Shown piece by piece: positions 12,375 through 20,333 of a stretch of 64,000 bases of DNA. Under the pieces are notes generated by a model that saw only the letters and a list, made by a program, of their open reading frames with translations, was not told the DNA's origin and searched no databases. The translations under genes and the position numbers were made by a program. This DNA is from Deltaproteobacteria bacterium (GTDB lineage: Bacteria; Myxococcota_A; Polyangia; JAAYKL01): positions 1 through 64,000 of the forward strand of contig JAFGXQ010000113.1 of assembly GCA_016936575.1 (NCBI GenBank), written 5' to 3'. How positions within the stretch are numbered: position 1 is the stretch's first letter; the number at the start of each line of letters is the position of its first letter.

Positions 12375-12445
12375 ATGACTATCAAATTTTTTCGAACAGT
12401 ACGGTGCAACGTAAAGAATATTGGGGCCCCCGCTTTGGTGTCGCG

Positions 12446-14527
12446 CTATTCCACCAGACGAATATTCGGCAGCGGGGGTTGTTCCATATCGTATCCGAGG
12501 AAGTAGTCCACATGGTGGGACTGCAGGTAGCCTTTTGCGGTTAAGGCGTTGCGATATGCCGGATTGTGGAGCAAGGTATAAAAACGATATTCAGACGGAT
12601 AATTGGTACTGTAAATGCGAATTTCAGAACCATTTTCCACCACTGCTTCTTCTCGCCAATCTCCGTATAAATCCCCGTACAACGGAATGGCACCGCGGGC
12701 GGTTTCATAGCCGTCAAAGGTTTCTTTCCAGTAGTAGGTATTCCGCTCCATGGCTTCGGTGTTCCATTTTCCCACCCAATTGTGATCCATGTGTTCACTT
12801 CCCAAATCCCCGTCCCACCACATTCTAAAATTCGGCCACGGTACCGCATCACCGCTGCTGATGATCACTTCCCCGGAGCCGGCCACCGTCATACCGTTGA
12901 AACTCATATATTCAAACCCGCGATACTCGGGATACAAATCCAACACGATGCCGCGCCCTAAATCCCCGCCGCCGCAACAGTGCTCCCGCAGCATTTCGCC
13001 AGTGGCTGCATCGTAATAGTTCGTTTCCAGACCGCTCCAGTTGTCTTGCTGAATCCCGTACCCTTCCAGTCCCGGGCGGTCCGGATCCAAATCCGTAATA
13101 TGGAATCGATCTCCATGGACCACACCGTGCTCACCCAGATTATAGAGCAGCGTTCCGTCGTCATCCAGCACATAGCCGCCGTCGCAGAATTCATCCAGAC
13201 CATCTCCGTCTACATCAAGAATTCGATGTTGATGAAAATCCGGGGCGCCGTTATTTCGAATCCACTTCCATCGTTGGGTCAACTCCCCGTTTCGATAGTC
13301 CCAACTTTGCGCCACAAGATTAAATCCGCCACTCCCAACTCGGTTTTTACATCGTGTCATCACGCTTGGATATTCGCCATCAAAATATCCGGCACTGAAA
13401 TGGCATTGAAGCGGACCGTCGGATACAAAATCTGTCGAAAGGGGCGCAGAGATAATTTCAGCACCGGTCATCCCGTCAACGATAGAGAGGTATTGCATTT
13501 CACCGGAACCCGGCATTACCTCTCCGTCGCCGAATATAACCCCCGGGGCTGTCTTTATCGCAACATCGGCCATCCCGTCACTGTTAAAATCAAAGACCGT
13601 CAGTCCATCCCAATGCCCATTTGAAATCACAGACGCACCACCTTCGATATTGTTCTGATCTTCAGCGTTCGGCCCCATGTCAATGCGCCACAAAAACGTA
13701 CCGTCGTTTAAGTACGCATCCACTTGCGGGCGTGTCGCACCGATGCGATCCGCAACAATATCCATATCACCATCTCCATCCAAGTCACCGGGCCATGCCA
13801 GGTGAATGCGCGAGCCTGGCTGAATGGGAATCGAGATATAATTATTTCCCGTGTATTCATAAGAGCGACTCGGCGCGCCTTCCACACCGCCATGTACCGC
13901 CCGAACATCATAACTCGATCCGATGACACCCTCACCATCGGTACAGTTTGTTCCTTCATCCGCTGCCGTACTGCATACCAACGTACTGCCGTCACGATAT
14001 AGATTAAATGTTACGTCAGGTGATTCCGTTCCAAACAACCGCCAGCTCACAAACACCCCGCCCCCTTGGGCCGGCACCGCAATCACCCCCCTATCCAGCT
14101 TTTCCATCACGCGACCTTCCGTATCTATATCCGCATCGGTATCCGCGTCTGTGTCACTGTCTGCATCACTGTCCGCATCGGTATCGGTGTCAGCGTCCGC
14201 ATCGGTGTCCGTATCCGTGTCGGCATCCGTGTCGGTGTCAGTGTCCGCATCAGCGTCCGCATCAGCGTCCGCATCAGCGTCCGCATCAGTGTCGGCATCG
14301 GTGTCGGTGTCTGAGTCAGTGTCTGAATCAGCATCTGTGTCAGTGTCAGAATCGCTATCCGTATCCGTGTCAGTATCAGAGTCAGAGTCGGAGTCGGTAT
14401 CAGAGTCACTGTCTGCATCACTATCTGCATCCGTATTCACAGGCGTCTGTTCGCTTGAGGGGGAATGGCTCGAACAAGCCGAATATCCGCCCAATGTCAA
14501 TAAAATGCATACAAGGCAATGTCGCAT
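12446..14527 (-). CDS. Lipoprotein PL11 rhamnogalacturonan lyase without CBM
   Basis: ATG at 14527 follows AGGAAGGATGATACG. The signal peptide ends YSAC. An acidic linker to about residue 140 leads directly into PL11: [70 protein letters not shown] and [15 protein letters not shown]. It is intact, about 693 residues. PL11 enzymes cleave the rhamnose-galacturonate backbone of RG-I by calcium-dependent elimination. The two adjacent PL11 proteins have similar signal peptides and catalytic regions but differ in CBM content, which suggests duplication followed by gain or loss of the CBM module. Confidence 0.93.
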   Translation of the reverse strand: MRHCLVCILLTLGGYSACSSHSPSSEQTPVNTDADSDADSDSDTDSDSDSDTDTDTDSDSDTDTDADSDTDSDTDTDADTDADADADADADADADTDTDTDADTDTDTDADADTDTDADSDADSDTDADTDADIDTEGRVMEKLDRGVIAVPAQGGGVFVSWRLFGTESPDVTFNLYRDGSTLVCSTAADEGTNCTDGEGVIGSSYDVRAVHGGVEGAPSRSYEYTGNNYISIPIQPGSRIHLAWPGDLDGDGDMDIVADRIGATRPQVDAYLNDGTFLWRIDMGPNAEDQNNIEGGASVISNGHWDGLTVFDFNSDGMADVAIKTAPGVIFGDGEVMPGSGEMQYLSIVDGMTGAEIISAPLSTDFVSDGPLQCHFSAGYFDGEYPSVMTRCKNRVGSGGFNLVAQSWDYRNGELTQRWKWIRNNGAPDFHQHRILDVDGDGLDEFCDGGYVLDDDGTLLYNLGEHGVVHGDRFHITDLDPDRPGLEGYGIQQDNWSGLETNYYDAATGEMLREHCCGGGDLGRGIVLDLYPEYRGFEYMSFNGMTVAGSGEVIISSGDAVPWPNFRMWWDGDLGSEHMDHNWVGKWNTEAMERNTYYWKETFDGYETARGAIPLYGDLYGDWREEAVVENGSEIRIYSTNYPSEYRFYTLLHNPAYRNALTAKGYLQSHHVDYFLGYDMEQPPLPNIRLVE

Positions 14528-14630
14528 CGTATCATCCTTCCTCAAAATAAACCGCAGCCCCCGCTTGTGGCAGTTGGAACTGCGTTTTCCGACTCTTTAA
14601 CCAAGAGTGGAAATTACACATCAACCCTGA

Positions 14631-14656
14631 GTGGACAGTTCAGATGAAATTGTCTC
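14631..14656 (-). promoter_or_regulatory. Putative ECF-sigma promoter, class A copy 5
   Basis: Minus-strand GAGACAA (14650-14656), 15 nt, CCAC (14631-14634), 104 nt upstream of the second PL11 gene. AGTCATGAGACAATTTCA is identical to the element before the first PL11 gene. Confidence 0.75.
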
Positions 14657-14707
14657 ATGACTTTTTCGTTTCTTGAAAAAGGTAGCAACGATGAGAAAAG
14701 TTCGCTT

Positions 14708-15928
14708 TTACAAACCGGCGCGTTCGGCAATCGGGGGATATAAATCAATGAAACTATTCGTTGTAAAGGTGCCCCCGAAACCGCCGCTGGAGGCGTCATA
14801 CACTGCGTCCGAAACATCGAACACCGCGTTTCCCGTTCCGGTGGAACGCGTAGGCCCATACAAAAACGCCCCCATGCCGCGATTGTCGGGCAGTTGCAAC
14901 ATGACATCATGAACCACCTCGATGTCATCGTAGGAATGCAGAAGGCTTAAAAAAGGATACGTCGGATACCGACTACTTAGATCGCTGAAATTCGCCAAAT
15001 ATTGCCCAGACTCTGCTTCGGCCCATGTGGAGGCGCCGATAATATCAAAATCCACATCCTGAGACATAATTACTTCCAACCACGAAACCATTTGGCCGTT
15101 ATCTCGTCCTCGGGGATGGTGCAGCGCAACGGGGATGGTAAAATCGGCGTCTCTGATTCCCTGGACCGCTGCAGACAGTAACGCGCCGAAATTCTCCGGC
15201 GTATCAATGCTTCCCTCCGGAAGAACAATCCCCAACGCAATTTCATTGCCCACCTGAACAATATCCGGACGGGTACCGTTGTTTAGAAGCGCTTCAACCG
15301 AATTATATGTATGCGCATACATATCCTGTTCCAGGGTCGGCAGGTCATGTCCTTCCCAACCGGCCGGTTTCACCTGGGTTTCCGCATCCCCACCCTTGTC
15401 GCTGCAATGAAACGAAATCATCAATCCCATCCCCGCAGCCTTAATACGGGTTGCCATGGCCAGCACGTGGGACAAATCGCCGAAGGCCTCGTCAAATGTC
15501 TCCGCGTATCCCCCCGGCGCTGAGGGATCGACCAAAACCCAGACTTTGGCGAAATTAAAACCGTGATCTACAAAAATTTCAAAAAGATCCTTTTGAACGC
15601 CTTCATCCCAATATGTCGCACCGGCGGTTTCGTCCTGCTGTATCAACGACACATCCACGCCCAAAATATATGGCAGATTTGACACCCTATCTATTGCCCC
15701 GGTATCAGAAGACGTATCTTCCGTGCTGGTATCACTGGTGGACGTGTCAATATAATCCGTTTCCGTGTCCGCAGTCGCTGTATCGACGACACCGGTTTCA
15801 GTGGAACGAGATTCGAGGACCGTTACATTCTTGCGGGAACATCCCGAAATGCAAAAAAGGGTGACAAAGAAGAGAATTGTAATTCGCGTTTGTTGCCGGG
15901 AACTCATATGTCGCATGTAAGAGTACAC
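14708..15928 (-). CDS. Lipoprotein, GH53 arabinogalactan endo-beta-1,4-galactanase homologue
   Basis: The signal peptide ends ISGC. The linker is short and Thr/Ser/Asp-rich (TATADTETDYIDTSTSD), unlike its neighbours. The GH53 domain opens LPYILGVDVSLIQQDETAGATYWDEG and includes the acid/base region DIVQVGNEIALG and HHPRGRDNGQMVSWL/DFDIIGAS. Where the family has its nucleophile Glu (usually VVET/EYSY-P) this protein reads PFLSLLHSYDD with no Glu, so it may be inactive, binding-only, or use another residue. The start is uncertain: the frame extends to 15928, but ATG at 15914 or 15907 is possible. It is divergent from the sigma operon and no class A element faces it. Confidence 0.8.
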   Translation of the reverse strand: MYSYMRHMSSRQQTRITILFFVTLFCISGCSRKNVTVLESRSTETGVVDTATADTETDYIDTSTSDTSTEDTSSDTGAIDRVSNLPYILGVDVSLIQQDETAGATYWDEGVQKDLFEIFVDHGFNFAKVWVLVDPSAPGGYAETFDEAFGDLSHVLAMATRIKAAGMGLMISFHCSDKGGDAETQVKPAGWEGHDLPTLEQDMYAHTYNSVEALLNNGTRPDIVQVGNEIALGIVLPEGSIDTPENFGALLSAAVQGIRDADFTIPVALHHPRGRDNGQMVSWLEVIMSQDVDFDIIGASTWAEAESGQYLANFSDLSSRYPTYPFLSLLHSYDDIEVVHDVMLQLPDNRGMGAFLYGPTRSTGTGNAVFDVSDAVYDASSGGFGGTFTTNSFIDLYPPIAERAGL

Positions 15929-16051
15929 AAAAAAATTGATATCCTACTTATTCGTGGGAGTCAAAAGGTAAAATCAGAGGATGGTGCGGTGTTTTTTTCA
16001 ATCACGGTTTCACGGCACAAATATTACCAGAGCAAAAAAATTCATTTCCAT

Positions 16052-16077
16052 GAGACAATTCTGTCTTTTCGGGGCAC
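16052..16077 (+). promoter_or_regulatory. Putative autoregulated ECF-sigma promoter, class A copy 6
   Basis: Plus-strand TGAGACAA (GAGACAA at 16052-16058), 15 nt, then GCAC (16074-16077; one mismatch to CCAC), about 75-85 nt upstream of the sigma-factor gene. This is the same architecture as the five CAZyme-side copies, but on the opposite strand facing the sigma operon. That is expected if this sigma factor transcribes its own operon. Confidence 0.65.
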
Positions 16078-16161
16078 ATTAATATTTGGGACACCAAATG
16101 CTGGGTGCTCCCAAAATAACGAGGTATCCACTTTGTGCACGGAAAAGGAGAAATGATACCT

Positions 16162-16707
16162 ATGGCCACTCCACTCCGCATTGTGGGCAATTTGTACCGA
16201 GAAGATGATTCGGTACAGCAATTCGACATTGACGAATTGTTTCGTCAATACTCCGGATTGGTGGCCTCGTTGACCTATCGAATTTTAGGAAATATGCAAG
16301 ATACAGAAGATATCGTTCAAGAAGTGTTTATTGATGCACAAAAGGGGGTGTGCCGGTTGCGCGATGCTGCCGCGGTAAAATCATGGCTGGCGACCGTTGC
16401 GGTTCGTAAATCCAAACGCTACCTCACGCGCCGTCGATTGTTGCGCGTGGTTGGATTGGATGCCGCAGCGCAATACCATGAGGTGGCAGACCGCAGTGCC
16501 TCTCCCGAACAACGTTCTCAACTTGCATCCATTTATCGAATGTTAGATCGATTTTCAGCCGATAAGCGAATCGCCTGGGTGCTTCGGAATGTCGAAGGGG
16601 AATCTATGAATCAAATTACAACCGTTCTCAAGTGCTCCAGAGCAACCGCCCACCGGTGGATTGCCGAGGTACAAGGCGTCATCGAAGAGGAGTTCAGCGA
16701 TGAATAG
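16162..16707 (+). CDS. RNA polymerase sigma factor, ECF type (module 1)
   Basis: Region 2 is clear (LFRQYSGLVASLTYRILG, then DTEDIVQEVFIDA), and a region-4 helix-turn-helix follows at the end (NQITTVLKCSRATAHRWIAEV). Length is about 181 residues, normal for ECF factors. ATG at 16162 sits 11 nt after AAGGAG; ATG at 16153 and GTG at 16135 are alternatives. Its stop overlaps the FecR gene start. A class A element stands upstream, so it probably autoregulates. It is the best candidate to recognise TGAGACAA-N15-CCAC and thus control the pectinolytic lipoproteins; that link is inference. Confidence 0.88.
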   Translation: MATPLRIVGNLYREDDSVQQFDIDELFRQYSGLVASLTYRILGNMQDTEDIVQEVFIDAQKGVCRLRDAAAVKSWLATVAVRKSKRYLTRRRLLRVVGLDAAAQYHEVADRSASPEQRSQLASIYRMLDRFSADKRIAWVLRNVEGESMNQITTVLKCSRATAHRWIAEVQGVIEEEFSDE

Positions 16708-17821
16708 TAGCCTCAAATATCAAGAAGCGCTCGAACATGTAAATACTCAATGGGACACAGAAACCTGCGAACGCGCTCTTTCGGGAATGAAACGAAAGCA
16801 ACATCGCAGGAAAGTTCGTAATAGGGTTGTTGTCGCGACTGCCGCTTCTGCGCTACTTGCGTTTTCTGCATTTTGGATTGGTTTTCATACGAAGCAACAT
16901 GCCCAGACAACAACTGCCATAGCAACCTCTCCATCCAACGCAGACAACAGCGATAACGCGATTGTACTGACAGATAAATCCTGCATTCTTCCAATGGATG
17001 ATATGTCTGTCATCAATGTAGAAAAAGACACGCCGAGCGACGTTCAGGTGAGTATTGCCGAAGGCGGTGCGCGTTTTGAAGTATCACCTAATGCAAATCG
17101 AAATTTTGTGGTCCAAGTCAAAAATGTGACCGTTACCGTTCACGGCACCATCTTTCAGGTGGAACGTTTCGCTTCACATGTCATCGTCGGTGTGGAGGAA
17201 GGGCTCGTGCAGGTTGACTGGTTTGGAGGTGAAAAATTTCTGAAGCCCGGCCAAAAGGAGCGCTTTCCATTTTTTGGTGGAGGTGTAGAAGATGCCCCAT
17301 CAGAATCGCCCGCGGACCCATTGGGGAATCACGAAATGTCCCCTGAAAAACAAGCCAAGAAAGCATTGAAAGACTGGAGACACTACGCCCACAAAGGCGA
17401 ATTTGAAACGGCCTCCAAAATTATCGGCAAAAAAGGAGATGTTCGCGATACCGTGGATGACCTGCTGCTGGCGGCCGATGCCATGCGTCTCTCTGGAAAA
17501 CCGCAAGAGGGAATTGTCTATCTCACCAAAATTGTGACCAAGCACAGTCGCGACCCCAGGGCAGCCCTTGCAGAATTTACGCGCGGGAGGATTTTACTCA
17601 GTCAGTTGGGTAACCCGCGTGAAGCTGCGTTGTCGTTTAGACACGTGCAAAAAATGGCGTCCAACAGCGCTCTGGCCGAAGATGCGCTCGCCCGCGAGGT
17701 TGAGTCTTGGCACCGTTCCGGCGAGCAAGATACAGCGCGTGAACGCGCTGAGTTATACACCGTGCGGTATCCCCAAGGTCGTCGCCTGAAAGCCGTTCAA
17801 AAGTTCGGAGGACTTGAGTGA
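16700..17821 (+). CDS. FecR-domain protein with TPR-like C-terminus, candidate anti-sigma regulator (module 1)
   Basis: ATG at 16700 has GAGGAG 7 nt upstream and overlaps the sigma-factor end by 8 nt. The cytoplasmic N-terminus (residues 1-35, basic) is followed by one membrane helix (about 36-57). A periplasmic FecR domain follows (EGGARFEVSPNANRNFVVQV, VTVHGTIFQVE, GVEEGLVQVDW). The C-terminal 130 residues are helical and TPR-like (AALAEFTRGRILLSQLG, AEDALAREVESW). FecR proteins relay an envelope signal to an ECF sigma factor. No TonB-dependent transducer accompanies this one; the partner is instead the protein encoded by the next gene. Confidence 0.85.
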   Translation: MNSSLKYQEALEHVNTQWDTETCERALSGMKRKQHRRKVRNRVVVATAASALLAFSAFWIGFHTKQHAQTTTAIATSPSNADNSDNAIVLTDKSCILPMDDMSVINVEKDTPSDVQVSIAEGGARFEVSPNANRNFVVQVKNVTVTVHGTIFQVERFASHVIVGVEEGLVQVDWFGGEKFLKPGQKERFPFFGGGVEDAPSESPADPLGNHEMSPEKQAKKALKDWRHYAHKGEFETASKIIGKKGDVRDTVDDLLLAADAMRLSGKPQEGIVYLTKIVTKHSRDPRAALAEFTRGRILLSQLGNPREAALSFRHVQKMASNSALAEDALAREVESWHRSGEQDTARERAELYTVRYPQGRRLKAVQKFGGLE

Positions 17822-18777
17822 TTCAATGGCGATTTCTTGGCCTATTTTCACTTATATTGCTCATCGCACCGACGCCGTTGCTTGCAAATGAGCATAATGT
17901 CATTGACATTGTTGTGACCGAATGCGCCGAAAACGAATTCCACAATTTGGAACATCTCATTGAAGTGGAGTTCTCCGCATCGTTTCCTGAAGTTATCACC
18001 TGGATTCGCGACCATCGTCCGGTTCTCCAGGTTCGGTGCAAAGATGATCGCATTGAGATACAGCTAAAAAAACAAGACCAAACGCTACTCAACCGAGTGG
18101 TCCTCGATCGCACCGAAGCACTCGCGCGCGATATGCCGCGATACGTTGCACTGGCTGCCGTGGAACTGATGGCCCCCGGTGGCGCTAATCCAAACGATAT
18201 TCCCGAGACCCAAGTTACAATTGCTCAACGGTCCTTTAGGCCCCATCCCCCCCCGTATCGCGGTAGGCGATGGAGCATCGGAACGCTCGCACAAGCAGGG
18301 GGGGAGCCGTTTACCGTAACTTTCGGCGCCGGATTGCATGGAGAGGTGGGAATACAGCCCCGCGTATCATTGGCGGCAGAATTCGGTTTCACCACCGGCA
18401 CTTCGGACGCCTCTCTGGGAAACATCCGCCAAACGCTTTGGTCGGGGGCGCTGACGCTGCTTTCAAGATTTCAAACGCAGAACTGGTCTATTCGTCCCGG
18501 CCTAGGATTTCGCTTGGGACAAGTTATTTGGAAAGGTGAACCACTAAGCGCAGAGGAGACCATCTCGCACCGGGCGTATGCACCTTGGGGCGGGCCATTC
18601 ATTGCACTGCTGTCAAGTCCTCGCCTGTCTCAAAACATTGAACTATCGTTTCATGTTGAACTCGGATACGCCATTTTCGAAACCGGCGCGCTGGTAAACA
18701 ATGAGAGCGAACAGACGGTCTCCGGCTTGTGGGGCGGCATCTTCCTGGGGATCGGCACAACCTCCTACAAAAAATAA
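17818..18777 (+). CDS. Exported protein, putative outer-membrane beta-barrel (module 1)
   Basis: GTG at 17818 overlaps the FecR stop (GTGA). An N-terminal signal peptide (LGLFSLILLIAPTPLLA) is present. Residues 30-120 form a small globular part (VIDIVVTECAENEF, LQVRCKDDRIEIQL). From about 150 the sequence alternates in the manner of amphipathic strands (WSIGTLAQAGGEPFTVTFGAGLHGEVGI, SLAAEFGF, LWGGIFLGIGTTSYKK), as in small porin-like barrels. No named family was recognised. The gene at 27742-28809 has the same layout and position in the second module, so the pair are probably paralogous surface sensors or scaffold proteins. That function is inference. Confidence 0.7.
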   Translation: MIQWRFLGLFSLILLIAPTPLLANEHNVIDIVVTECAENEFHNLEHLIEVEFSASFPEVITWIRDHRPVLQVRCKDDRIEIQLKKQDQTLLNRVVLDRTEALARDMPRYVALAAVELMAPGGANPNDIPETQVTIAQRSFRPHPPPYRGRRWSIGTLAQAGGEPFTVTFGAGLHGEVGIQPRVSLAAEFGFTTGTSDASLGNIRQTLWSGALTLLSRFQTQNWSIRPGLGFRLGQVIWKGEPLSAEETISHRAYAPWGGPFIALLSSPRLSQNIELSFHVELGYAIFETGALVNNESEQTVSGLWGGIFLGIGTTSYKK

Positions 18778-18857
18778 CCTTATTCGCAAAGACCCCGGCC
18801 CGGTTACTTTTTTCAACTTTTTTTGCAACACCTCACCTATACGACCGATAGGGGTGC

Positions 18858-19748
18858 ATGACATTACCAAGACAATTTTTAAAAAATACAACATACTTTG
18901 TCACTCGACGTATAACCCAACGCCAGCATTGGTTGAAGCCTACGCAGTTAAACAAACAGATATTTCTGTACTGCCTTGCTGTGGCGGCGCAGAAAACCAG
19001 CGTACAAATTCATGCGGTTTGTGTGCTGAGCAATCACTGGCACGGAATTTTTTTTGATCCGAACGCGAGAATTGCTGAGTTCTACGGATGGGTGCATGAG
19101 TATGTGGCGAAGGCGATAAACTGTTCACATGGACGCTGGGAGAATTTGTGGTCTTCTGACAAAACCAGCGTGATTGCGTTGGAAAGTCATGTGGATGTAA
19201 TGGACAAAATTGCTTATACGCTCTGCAATCCGGTCAGCGCGCAGTTGGTTGCTCAGGCTAAATATTGGAAGGGTGTTTGGTTGTACGCGAACAATCATTC
19301 GCAAACCATAAAGCGTCCGAATGTGTATTTTAGAGAAGATGGTGACATGCCGGAATTCGTTTCCCTCGAAGTGACAATGCCGCCCTGCTTCGAGGGGCTT
19401 ACCCCAAATACGTATGAAAAACTCGTTGAAACAGAAATAACCCGACGCGAAGAACAAATTGCAGAAGAGATGCAACAGAACAGAAAACGTTTCTTGGGCA
19501 TGGATGCTGTTATGAAGCAAAGCTTTAGCGAACGCCCAAAAAATCCAGAACCTCGAAGGAGGCTGAATCCCAGAGTCGCGGCAAAAGACAAATGGCTCAG
19601 AATCAACGCTATCCGTCGTTACAAACAGTTTGTTTCTGACTACTGGAGTGCTCTCAAAGAATGGAAAAACGGAAATCGCGATGTGTTTTTCCCGCCCGGA
19701 ACGTACGCGCTACGGATACACGTCGGAGTGAACGTTCAACCGGGATAG
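18858..19748 (+). CDS. IS200-like / REP-associated tyrosine transposase (RAYT, Y1 family)
   Basis: Domain signatures of the Y1 HUH family are present: TTYFVTRRITQRQHWL at the start, then HAVCVLSNHWHGIFFDP (HxH metal motif) and YGWVHEYVAKAIN, which supplies the catalytic Tyr. The C-terminus is a basic extension of about 130 residues. Such single-copy proteins act on short palindromic repeats and seldom move themselves. It lies 80 nt after the sigma/FecR operon. No left and right ends of an insertion sequence were recognised. Confidence 0.85.
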   Translation: MTLPRQFLKNTTYFVTRRITQRQHWLKPTQLNKQIFLYCLAVAAQKTSVQIHAVCVLSNHWHGIFFDPNARIAEFYGWVHEYVAKAINCSHGRWENLWSSDKTSVIALESHVDVMDKIAYTLCNPVSAQLVAQAKYWKGVWLYANNHSQTIKRPNVYFREDGDMPEFVSLEVTMPPCFEGLTPNTYEKLVETEITRREEQIAEEMQQNRKRFLGMDAVMKQSFSERPKNPEPRRRLNPRVAAKDKWLRINAIRRYKQFVSDYWSALKEWKNGNRDVFFPPGTYALRIHVGVNVQPG

Positions 19749-19980
19749 CTCCCTTCTCCTGCACATTTGCTGTCTCACCATCTGCTCCCGCAGAAAACGC
19801 AGCGCTGCGCGCGTGTTCCATTCTTTGACAAAAATCATCAAAATTTTGCTGTTCGTACTTAACATATTCAAGCGTTTCACTGCCGATGGGAAGGAATTTT
19901 TTCCGACAATTTCTCACGCATTTTTTACTCTTAAATAGTTACCAGGGTCGGGGTTTTTGGGTTTTTAGGGTTTTTAGCAG

Positions 19981-20187
19981 CAGTATACACCAATAGTTAA
20001 AGACAACTTACGCGCAACGATCATCGGCAAAAAAGAGAACACCCCTACAGTCGTTGAGTTCAACTTAAAAGGACTTCAAAACGATGGTGTGTGTCTGGTG
20101 CGCACAGATGGCTTTTTGCTCAAACAGCTCCCCATTCCCGCCATCGGCAAAAGCGTGGTGGTCCCCTGGATACCGCCGCAGCCTTAA
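19981..20187 (+). pseudogene. 3' fragment of an unidentified gene
   Basis: In the 585-nt stretch between the transposase and the GH9 gene, one frame reads QYTPIVKDNLRATIIGKKEN and continues to LPIPAIGKSVVVPWIPPQP before TAA at 20185. It has coding-like composition but no start; a TAG at 19975 closes it upstream. Just before it is a GGGTTTTT run repeated three times (19950-19977). It looks like the tail of a disrupted secreted or adhesion-type protein. The rest of the stretch shows nothing recognisable. Confidence 0.3.
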
Positions 20188-20333
20188 CTGAAAACGATAG
20201 CAAAATATCGCTGCGTCTCGTTCATTGGGTAACCGGAGCATTCTCGTAACGATTTTCGTTGTGAACACCTCATACTGTGGGTTTCATTCGCGGCACTTTT
20301 TTTGTTGCCCGACAAAGCGGATTTGACCGACTA

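Noticed and set aside
19950..19977. Telomere-like GGGTTTTT repeats
   Set aside because: Only three imperfect units in an intergenic gap; most likely a simple low-complexity stretch.
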